Shown: one piece after another, positions 5,757 through 10,839 of the stretch
Numbering within the stretch: the stretch's first letter is position 1
How the letters are laid out: every line of letters begins with the position of its first letter
Source: Scatosoma sp045128175
GTDB taxonomy: Bacteria; Bacillota; Clostridia; Christensenellales; Borkfalkiaceae
NCBI GenBank assembly: GCA_045128175.1
Contig: JBGVRF010000076.1
Coordinates: 1-10,839, forward strand
Length of the DNA stretch: 10,839 nt
Direction of reading: 5' to 3'
Program-made: the position numbers and the translations under genes
Notes under the pieces: model-generated
What the model saw: only the letters and a program-made list of their open reading frames with translations
The model's database searches: none
Told to the model about the DNA's origin: nothing

Positions 5757-5959
5757 CGGAGTCAAGAGGCATTGCCTCTTGTGGGGTGCAGGGGCAACGC
5801 CCCGCATACCGTACTCTTTATAAGCAAGCTCCGCTTGCGCTGATACGCCTTCGGCGTTACTCGCTTCGCGAGACAACACGCAAGGCAAAACCTTGCTTTC
5901 TTAGGGCTTTCTTCGTGGGCTCTGCCCACACCCGCAAGGAACTGAGTTCCTTGACTTCC
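5757..5959 (+). repeat. Hairpin-array repeat element, complete copy (eight stems)
   Basis: Eight consecutive short inverted repeats: H1 CAAGAGGC-ATT-GCCTCTTG (5763-5781); H2 GGGGC-AAC-GCCCC (5791-5803, extended by TGC/GCA across a bulged A); H3 GCAAGC-TCC-GCTTGC (5824-5838); H4 ACGCC-TTC-GGCGT (5845-5857); H5 CTCGC-TTC-GCGAG (5860-5872); H6 GCAAGG-CAAAA-CCTTGC (5880-5896); H7 GTGGGC-TCT-GCCCAC (5915-5929); H8 CAAGGAAC-TGA-GTTCCTTG (5935-5953). Seven have 3-nt loops. The ends are inverted repeats of each other: GGAGTCAAG (5758-5766) against CTTGACTTCC (5950-5959). It begins 7 nt after the flippase stop, where no T-tract terminator is seen. All frames across it that stay open give low-complexity peptides. 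I do not recognise it as a named repeat family. Confidence 0.85.
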
Positions 5960-5968
5960 AAACATGAC

Positions 5969-5983
5969 GCAACGGTACGTTGC
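5969..5983 (+). repeat. Hairpin module H9 before mazG
   Basis: GCAACG-GTA-CGTTGC is a perfect 6-bp stem with a triloop, just outside the inverted ends of the array and 10 nt before the mazG ribosome binding site AAGGAG (5993-5998). A reversed single copy lies after mazG at 7449-7463. Confidence 0.6.
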
Positions 5984-6007
5984 CTTTCAAAAAAGGAGAA
6001 ACAAAAG

Positions 6008-7444
6008 ATGATCACAGTAATCGGTTTAGGCGTAGAAAAAGGGGATCTTACCCGTCGCGGCGAGGAGATCGTTTTGCAAGCGGCGAAAGCGGGCGCGCCC
6101 ATCCTCGTCCGCACCGCTAACACGAGATCGTACGAAACGGTTAAGGAGCTCGGCATCCCCCACCGTTGTCTGGACGGGATATACGAAAGCAGTCGCAATT
6201 TTGCAACACTCTCCAAAAATCTCGCCAAAGCAGTGACGGACAGTGGCGATAATGCCGTGTACCTCGTAGACGGCGACTGCGCGGAGGATAACTCCGTCAA
6301 GGCGCTTTTCAAGCGTACGCGCGGCAAACTCGTTCTCGTCAACGGCGTTTCCAAAACCACGGCGATCGCAAACGCCGCTGGCTTTAAAAGCTGTTCCTTT
6401 ACCACCGTTTCCGCATACGAACTGTCAGAAAAGGCGACCAAGGGCAATCTTGCTTTGCCCCTCATCGTCTACGACGTGGACGATCGCGCGCTGGCAAGCG
6501 ATATCAAGCTGCTGCTCGGCCATCTGTTCGGCGAAGAAACGACGGTAAAATACGTTTTGAACGGCAGAGCGAAAAAGATTCCCCTGTTCGAGCTAGATCG
6601 CCAAAAAAGCTATGATTATACATCCGCCGTTGCGATCGAGGAGATCGAACTCCTTGACAAGACCCGCTTCACGATCGAGGACTTGAAAGAGATCATCGTC
6701 CGTCTGCGTCGCCCCGACGGTTGTCCGTGGGACAGAATGCAAACGAACGATTCGATCAAAATGTCCGTCGTCGAGGAGGCATACGAGTTGGTAGACGCGA
6801 TCGACGCGAACGACGACGATAAAATATTGGAGGAAACGGGCGATATTCTGTTGCAGGCAGTGTTCCACGCCGTTTTAAAGGAAGAAACGGGGGCGTTCGA
6901 CCTTACCGACGTTTTGACGGGGATCTGTCATAAACTCATCACACGGCATACCCATGTATTCGGTGAAGACAAAGCGAAAGACGAGGGGGGCGCGTTGTCG
7001 GTGTGGGAAAAGAACAAAATGACGGAAAAACACCAGGTCACGTTTGCGGATTCGGTAAACGACGTTCCGAAGTGCTTTCCCGCAGCGATGCGCGCGCAAA
7101 AGGTAGGCAAACGGGCGTCCAAAGCGGGCATGGATTTCGCGTCTGTGGAAGCGGCGACAGAACGCCTGAAAGAGGAATTGAACGAATTTTTATCCGCGCG
7201 CGCGGACGGAAACGCCGTTGAAACGGAGAAGGAGCTGGGCGACGTGCTGTTTGCGGCTGTGAACGTAGGCAGAAAGGCGGGTTGCGATTGCGAAAAGGCA
7301 TTGAAAGAGAGCGTCGAACGGTTTGCTGCGCGATTCACGAAAGCGGAAGCGTTGGCGCTCGCCGACGGCAAAACGGTCACCGAGCTTTCCGAAACAGAGT
7401 GGGACAGATATTATGTCCAAGCAAAAGAGAGCTTGAAAAAATGA
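6008..7444 (+). CDS. mazG: YabN-type tetrapyrrole-methylase-like/MazG nucleotide pyrophosphohydrolase fusion
   Basis: A 478-residue protein close in size to Bacillus YabN. Residues 1 to about 200 form a divergent SAM-dependent (tetrapyrrole) methylase-like domain: it keeps the VIGLGVEKGDLT start (4-15) and the IPLFELDR linker (191-198), but the usual PG-x-P loop reads DGDC (88-91), so methylation is doubtful. Residues about 222-478 carry two MazG modules. The first has GCPWD (238-242), Q245, VVEEAYELVDAID (254-266), EETGD (275-279) and RHTHVFG (313-319); the second has the RAQKVGKRASKAGMDF block (362-377), EELNEF (389-394) and EKELGDVLFAAVN (407-419). MazG hydrolyses NTPs to NMP and PPi for nucleotide-pool cleaning, with the acidic residues binding Mg. 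ATG 6008 has AAGGAG 9 nt upstream. An in-frame GTG at 5786 adds 74 residues encoded only by the repeat and is rejected. Confidence 0.93.
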   Translation: MITVIGLGVEKGDLTRRGEEIVLQAAKAGAPILVRTANTRSYETVKELGIPHRCLDGIYESSRNFATLSKNLAKAVTDSGDNAVYLVDGDCAEDNSVKALFKRTRGKLVLVNGVSKTTAIANAAGFKSCSFTTVSAYELSEKATKGNLALPLIVYDVDDRALASDIKLLLGHLFGEETTVKYVLNGRAKKIPLFELDRQKSYDYTSAVAIEEIELLDKTRFTIEDLKEIIVRLRRPDGCPWDRMQTNDSIKMSVVEEAYELVDAIDANDDDKILEETGDILLQAVFHAVLKEETGAFDLTDVLTGICHKLITRHTHVFGEDKAKDEGGALSVWEKNKMTEKHQVTFADSVNDVPKCFPAAMRAQKVGKRASKAGMDFASVEAATERLKEELNEFLSARADGNAVETEKELGDVLFAAVNVGRKAGCDCEKALKESVERFAARFTKAEALALADGKTVTELSETEWDRYYVQAKESLKK

Positions 7445-7448
7445 ATTA

Positions 7449-7463
7449 GCAACATACCGTTGC
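7449..7463 (-). repeat. Single reversed H9 hairpin module after mazG
   Basis: GCAACATACCGTTGC differs at one base from the reverse complement of H9 (5969-5983), and the match continues for six more bases with two further transitions (18 of 21 overall). It lies 4 nt after the mazG stop. The substitution breaks the innermost stem pair, leaving a 5-bp stem with a 5-nt loop. Confidence 0.55.
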
Positions 7464-7490
7464 ATTATGGCTGATTTATAAGGCTTCCCT

Positions 7491-7518
7491 TTGAGTAAAC
7501 ACTGATTAATTATATAAA
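7491..7518 (+). promoter_or_regulatory. Promoter candidate for dusB
   Basis: TTGAGT (7491-7496) and TATAAA (7513-7518) with a 16-bp spacer lie in the 102-nt gap before dusB. Four of six and five of six bases match the sigma-A consensus. No terminator separates mazG from dusB, so read-through is also possible. Confidence 0.4.
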
Positions 7519-7546
7519 AATCCAGACAAAAAGGAGGCACCCAGGT

Positions 7547-8491
7547 ATGCGTTTACATCCCATAACGATCGGAAACGTCACTGTTCGGAACAACGTATTT
7601 TTAGCGCCGCTGGCGGGGTATACCAACTATGCCTTCCGTCGGCTTTGCCATACGTACGGCGCGGGATTATGCTATACCGAAATGGTCAGCGCAAAGGGTC
7701 TCAAATACGGCAGTGAAAACACGCAGGAGCTGCTCTATACCGACGAAAACGAGGGTGTAGCCGCCGCGCAGATTTTCGGCAACGACCCTACAATCATGCG
7801 TATGGCGTGCGAGCATGAAAAATTACAGCCCTTTCCCATCGTCGACATCAATATGGGCTGTCCCGTACCCAAGATCTACAAAAACGGCGAGGGTAGCGCC
7901 TTACTTGAAAATCCCGTTTTGGCGGAAAATATTGTCAAGGAATGCGTCAAAAGCGGCAAGACCGTCACTGTCAAATTCCGTATCGGTATCAACGCGCAAA
8001 AACTCGTCACTGCCGAGTTCGCCAAGCGAATGGAGGGGGCAGGTGCGAGTTTAATCACCATTCACGGCAGAACAAAGGACAAAATTTACGCGGGTGACGT
8101 AAATTTTAAAGAGATCGCGGCGGCGAAAAAAGCGGTAGATATCCCCGTGATCGCCAACGGTGGGGTATTTTCCAACGTGGACGCGGAAACGCTGATGAAC
8201 GAAACGGGCGCAGACGGGATCATGGTGGCGCGGGCGGCACTTTTCGACCCGCAGATCTTCTGCGAACTGACGGAAACACCCAAAGACAGCCGCTTGGAAA
8301 TGTTCGAAAAACAGTTAAAATGGACGGGGCAGGTATGCGACGAACGATTCGTCGTGGTATTTATGCGCAAAATGGCGGCGTTCTACGTCAAAGGCATACG
8401 CGGCGCGGCGGCGTACAAAGAACGGCTGTTCCGCGCGCAGACGAAAGAGGAGATCTTGGACATCGCGAAAGAGATTTGGAGCGGATCTTAA
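7547..8491 (+). CDS. dusB: tRNA-dihydrouridine synthase DusB
   Basis: A 314-residue FMN-dependent TIM-barrel enzyme that reduces specific uridines in the tRNA D-loop to dihydrouridine using NADPH. Motifs seen are NNVFLAPLAGYTNYAFR (15-31, FMN-binding), the active-site block INMGCPVPKIYKNGEGSALL (101-120) with catalytic C105, VKFRIG (142-147), TIHGRT (171-176), VIANGGVFS (201-209) and GADGIMVARAAL (221-232), the last two holding the FMN phosphate. The segment after GCP (VPKIYKNGEGSALL) is typical of DusB rather than DusA or DusC. The length is normal. AAGGAGG (7531-7537) sits 9 nt before ATG 7547. It probably ends its own transcript, as a terminator follows 76 nt after the stop. Confidence 0.94.
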   Translation: MRLHPITIGNVTVRNNVFLAPLAGYTNYAFRRLCHTYGAGLCYTEMVSAKGLKYGSENTQELLYTDENEGVAAAQIFGNDPTIMRMACEHEKLQPFPIVDINMGCPVPKIYKNGEGSALLENPVLAENIVKECVKSGKTVTVKFRIGINAQKLVTAEFAKRMEGAGASLITIHGRTKDKIYAGDVNFKEIAAAKKAVDIPVIANGGVFSNVDAETLMNETGADGIMVARAALFDPQIFCELTETPKDSRLEMFEKQLKWTGQVCDERFVVVFMRKMAAFYVKGIRGAAAYKERLFRAQTKEEILDIAKEIWSGS

Positions 8492-8567
8492 GAAAAGGAA
8501 TCGCATCCATCTTATCCGTTTCGATATCGCTCAACACCTTGAAAGCATACAAATAATTTTCGCAACG

Positions 8568-8596
8568 AAAACGGGCGTATTTCACGCCTGTTTTTT
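8568..8596 (+). terminator. Intrinsic terminator after dusB
   Basis: AACGGGCGT (8570-8578) pairs with ACGCCTGTT (8584-8592) across loop ATTTC, with one G-U pair and further A-U pairs at the base, followed by a run of T to 8596. Confidence 0.82.
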
Positions 8597-8623
8597 ACGT
8601 TGATAGAAATACTTGCCTCGCGG

Positions 8624-8697
8624 AAAAAGACGAAAAAAAGAGGAAAAAAAACGCCCAAAACAAAAAATGACCGGAAAGATAACAAAAAACGGAAAAA
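8624..8697 (+). promoter_or_regulatory. Phased A-tracts upstream of gyrB (probable curved DNA or UP-like region)
   Basis: A-tracts of 3-8 bases occur at 8624-8628, 8633-8639, 8644-8651, 8657-8660, 8662-8667, 8675-8677, 8684-8689 and 8693-8697. Their centres are mostly 10-12 bp apart, close to one helical turn, the arrangement known to bend DNA. The region ends about 28 bp before the -35 element. Curvature and any effect on gyrB are inferred. Confidence 0.45.
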
Positions 8698-8724
8698 TAA
8701 ACCGAACTTTTCGCTTTCAAACAC

Positions 8725-8753
8725 TGTACTTTTTCGAAAAATTATGGTATAAT
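8725..8753 (+). promoter_or_regulatory. gyrB promoter with extended -10
   Basis: TATAAT (8748-8753) is a perfect -10 preceded by TGG (8745-8747), the extended -10 motif. At 17 bp the -35 position reads TGTACT (8725-8730), three of six matches, as is usual for extended -10 promoters. Predicted start near 8760 gives a leader of about 57 nt. Confidence 0.72.
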
Positions 8754-8772
8754 ATAGGTGAAAAATAACGAT

Positions 8773-8796
8773 TTCCCTTTTTTATAAAAAAGGGAA
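8773..8796. promoter_or_regulatory. 24-bp perfect palindrome in the gyrB leader
   Basis: TTCCCTTTTTTA (8773-8784) is followed directly by its exact reverse complement (8785-8796). In RNA it gives a stem of at least 9 bp with a small AU loop, ending 7 nt before the GGGAG ribosome binding site (8804-8808). No T tract follows on either side, so it is not a terminator. It could affect message stability, translation or protein binding. Confidence 0.65.
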
Positions 8797-8816
8797 GCGA
8801 AACGGGAGCATAAAAC

Positions 8817-10730
8817 ATGGCAGAAAAAATCGAAGCCGAATACGGCGCCGAACAAATACAGGTCCTCGACGGTCTCGAACACATCAGAAAACGTCCGGGT
8901 ATGTACATTTCTTCCACGGACGCGAAGGGTCTGCATCACCTTGTCCACGAAGTAGTGGACAACTCGATCGACGAAGCGTTGGCAGGGTATTGTACCCATA
9001 TCGAAGTGACGATCAACGACGACGGCAGTTGTTCGGTGCAGGACAACGGACGCGGTATCCCCACGGATATCCATCCCAAGGAAGGCATCTCCACGTTGGA
9101 GGTCGTATTCACGAAGGTCAACGCAGGCGGTAAATTCGGCGGCGATTCGGGCTATAAAGTGTCCAGCGGTCTGCACGGAGTCGGCGTCAAGGCGGTAAAC
9201 GCTTTGTCCGAATGGCTGGAAGCGGAGGTTCGCCACGAAGGCAAGATCTTCAAACAGGTCTACAATCGCGGCGTGCCCCAGCGCAGCGTGCAGGTCGTCG
9301 GGGAAACGGACGAAATGGGTACGAAGGTCACCTTCATGCCCGACGCGGACATCTTCGAAACGACGATCTTCGATTTCGAACGTTTGGAAGGCAGACTGCG
9401 CGAGCTGGCATACCTTAACAAAGGGCTGCGTATCTCCCTCGAGGACAAGCGCGCAGGGCAGGAAAGACAAAAATCCTTCTGCTATGAAGGCGGTATCTGC
9501 TCGTTCGTCGAGGAGCTGAACAAGAGCCGCGACGAGCTACTTTTCCCCGCGCCCGTCTACTTTGAAGAACAGGACGGGGACACCGTTTGCGAAGTGGCGA
9601 TCCAATACAACGAAACGTATAACGAAGTCATTTACAGCTACGCGAACAACGTCCGCACGATCGACGGCGGTACGCACGTAGAGGGCTTGAAGGCGGCGCT
9701 GACGAAGGTCATCAATGAAGCGGGTAAAAAGCTCAATATATTAAAAGAAAATGACTCCCTCAAGGGCGAGGACGTACGCGAAGGCATCACGGCGGTGGTG
9801 TCCGTCAAGCTGGTAGACGCGCAATTCGAATCGCAGACGAAGGACAAGCTGAACAACAGCACCATCCGCGCGTTTGTGAACAAATGCGTGACCGAACATA
9901 TGTCGACCTTCCTCGAAGAGAACCCCGCGATCACGAAAGAGCTTGTATTGCGTTGTATCACGGCGCAGAAGGCGCGCGACGCGGCGAGAGCGGCAAGAGA
10001 GCTGACGAGAAGAAAGGGTATCCTCGAATCGACGACCCTGCCCGGCAAGCTGGCGGACTGTTCGGACAGACGTAGCGAGCTGTGCGAGATCTACATCGTC
10101 GAGGGTGACTCGGCAGGCGGTACAGCAAAGCAGGGCCGTGACAGACGGTTCCAGGCGATACTGCCCCTTCGAGGCAAGATCCTGAACGTAGAAAAGGTAC
10201 GTCTGAACCGCGTTTTGGAAAACGAAGAGATCAAATCGATGATCACGGCGTTCGGGTGCGGTATTTTGGACGATTTCGACGAAAGCAAGCTCAGATACGA
10301 CCGTATCATTTCAATGACCGATGCCGACGTCGACGGTGCGCATATCCGTATTCTTTTATACACCTTCCTGTTCCGTTATATGCGACCCTTGATCGAACAC
10401 GGTCACGTATACGCGGCGAAACCGCCTCTTTACAAGGCGAGCTTTAAAGGTCACGACGATTATTTGTATTCGGAAGAAGAGAAGATCGAATACGACAAAA
10501 ACGCGACGGGAAAAATCGAATACCAGCGTTATAAAGGCTTGGGTGAAATGAGTAAAGAGCAGCTTTGGGACACGACGATGAACCCTGCGACGCGAACGCT
10601 GATCCGCGTAACGATGCAGGACGCGGCGGAGGCGGACCAGATGTTCTCGATGCTGATGGGCGAGAATCCCGAGCTGAGAAGAAAATTCATCGAAGAAAAC
10701 GCTTCGCTGGTCACCGACCTCGACGTCTGA
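8817..10730 (+). CDS. gyrB: DNA gyrase subunit B
   Basis: A 637-residue ATPase subunit of DNA gyrase, the type IIA topoisomerase (with GyrA) that introduces negative supercoils. GHKL ATPase domain: HEVVDNSIDE (44-53, with E45 and N49), DNGRGIP (76-82), SGLHGVG (117-123). Transducer domain: QTKDKLNN (340-347), with K342 the ATP-contacting lysine. TOPRIM domain: EGDSAGG (429-435, E430 as the acid), PLRGKILNVEK (450-460) and DADVDGAHIR (502-511) for metal binding. C-terminal tail: QRYKGLGEM (570-578) and FIEENA (624-629). The size is that of Gram-positive GyrB, lacking the roughly 165-residue insertion of E. coli. ParE is the main alternative, but the EADQMFSMLMGENPELRR ending (605-622) favours GyrB. 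GGGAG lies 8 nt before ATG 8817. The gene has its own promoter and ends 8 nt before a hairpin repeat; recF and gyrA are not next to it within the window. Confidence 0.96.
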   Translation: MAEKIEAEYGAEQIQVLDGLEHIRKRPGMYISSTDAKGLHHLVHEVVDNSIDEALAGYCTHIEVTINDDGSCSVQDNGRGIPTDIHPKEGISTLEVVFTKVNAGGKFGGDSGYKVSSGLHGVGVKAVNALSEWLEAEVRHEGKIFKQVYNRGVPQRSVQVVGETDEMGTKVTFMPDADIFETTIFDFERLEGRLRELAYLNKGLRISLEDKRAGQERQKSFCYEGGICSFVEELNKSRDELLFPAPVYFEEQDGDTVCEVAIQYNETYNEVIYSYANNVRTIDGGTHVEGLKAALTKVINEAGKKLNILKENDSLKGEDVREGITAVVSVKLVDAQFESQTKDKLNNSTIRAFVNKCVTEHMSTFLEENPAITKELVLRCITAQKARDAARAARELTRRKGILESTTLPGKLADCSDRRSELCEIYIVEGDSAGGTAKQGRDRRFQAILPLRGKILNVEKVRLNRVLENEEIKSMITAFGCGILDDFDESKLRYDRIISMTDADVDGAHIRILLYTFLFRYMRPLIEHGHVYAAKPPLYKASFKGHDDYLYSEEEKIEYDKNATGKIEYQRYKGLGEMSKEQLWDTTMNPATRTLIRVTMQDAAEADQMFSMLMGENPELRRKFIEENASLVTDLDV

Positions 10731-10738
10731 CCCCAACC

Positions 10739-10839
10739 CGGAGTCAAGAGGCATTGCCTCTTGTGGGGTGCAGGGGCAACGCCCCGCATACCGTACCTTT
10801 ATAAGCAAGCTCCGCTTGCGCTGATACGCCTTCGGCGTT
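10739..10839 (+). repeat. Hairpin-array repeat, second direct copy (cut by window end)
   Basis: These 101 bases match 5757-5858 with a single 1-nt deletion (GTACTCTTT against GTACCTTT) and no other difference. Hairpins H1 (10745-10763), H2, H3 (10805-10819) and H4 (10826-10838) are intact. It starts 8 nt after the gyrB stop, in the same orientation and nearly the same distance from a stop codon as the first copy. No other terminator is visible after gyrB. Confidence 0.88.

Larger units (their letters stand above)
8492..8816. other. Gene-free control region between dusB and gyrB
   Basis: About 325 nt without a credible gene. From left to right it holds about 75 nt with no recognisable feature, the dusB terminator (8568-8596), a strand-asymmetric A-tract region (8624-8697), the gyrB promoter (8725-8753) and a 24-bp palindrome in the gyrB leader (8773-8796). 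Confidence 0.75.

Noticed and set aside
5757..5983. CRISPR array
   Set aside because: There are many small palindromes but no repeated identical unit, no regular spacers and no cas gene.
5786..6007. 74-residue N-terminal extension of the MazG protein from GTG 5786
   Set aside because: It is encoded wholly by the hairpin repeat and the short stretch after it, has no ribosome binding site, and the ATG at 6008 has AAGGAG 9 nt upstream and starts exactly at the family motif VIGLG.
8773..8796. Terminator or attenuator before gyrB
   Set aside because: The palindrome is perfect but no T tract follows its 3' arm on either strand, so a classical intrinsic terminator is not supported.
10529..10789. 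Minus-strand frame antisense to gyrB starting in the repeat
   Set aside because: Its first residues (MRGVAPAPHKRQCLLTP) are repeat-encoded and appear again from 5888 downwards on the minus strand; the rest is antisense to gyrB. Such predicted proteins are probably annotation artefacts of the repeat.

Overview
The window looks like chromosome from a low-to-mid GC Gram-positive bacterium, most likely an uncultured member of the Clostridia (Bacillota). The reasons are strong AGGAG ribosome binding sites, an enoyl-ACP reductase of the FMN-dependent FabK type, a DegV-family lipid-binding protein, a GyrB of about 637 residues without the long enterobacterial insertion, and a SpoVB/YabM-like flippase followed by a YabN-type methylase-MazG fusion, which is the Bacillus subtilis yabM-yabN gene order. 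This is inference from gene content; no marker fixes the family. Every convincing gene lies on the + strand.

Layout. Positions 1-330 are AT-rich and hold the C-terminal end of an unrecognised gene and a strong intrinsic terminator. Positions 370-3491 form one transcription unit: a consensus sigma-A promoter, a 15-bp palindrome that looks like a TetR operator, a TetR-family regulator (TTG start at 451), fabK, fabZ, a DegV/FakB-like protein and a terminator. Positions 3492-3785 are gene-free and carry a diverged, inverted copy of a dispersed hairpin repeat. Positions 3786-5749 encode a five-helix CmpB-type membrane protein and a lipid-linked-sugar flippase. Positions 5757-5983 hold a dense array of nine small hairpins. 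Then follow the MazG fusion (6008-7444), DusB (7547-8491), a terminator, an A-tract-rich gyrB control region with a 24-bp perfect palindrome in the leader, gyrB (8817-10730), and a second, near-identical copy of the hairpin array that runs off the window end.

How the genes fit together. FabK and FabZ catalyse the last two steps of each fatty-acid elongation cycle, and DegV proteins bind fatty acids for use by a fatty-acid kinase. A TetR regulator transcribed first, behind its own palindrome, suggests a self-contained fatty-acid synthesis and uptake control unit. The flippase, MazG, DusB and GyrB genes are housekeeping functions.

The most unusual content is the dispersed repeat: consecutive short perfect inverted repeats, nearly all with 3-nt loops. 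It has a mobile-element-like bounded form at 5757-5959, a near-identical copy after gyrB, an inverted diverged copy at 3631-3730, and a single reversed module after mazG. Two copies start 7-8 nt after a stop codon, which suggests a 3'-UTR role or insertion preference.
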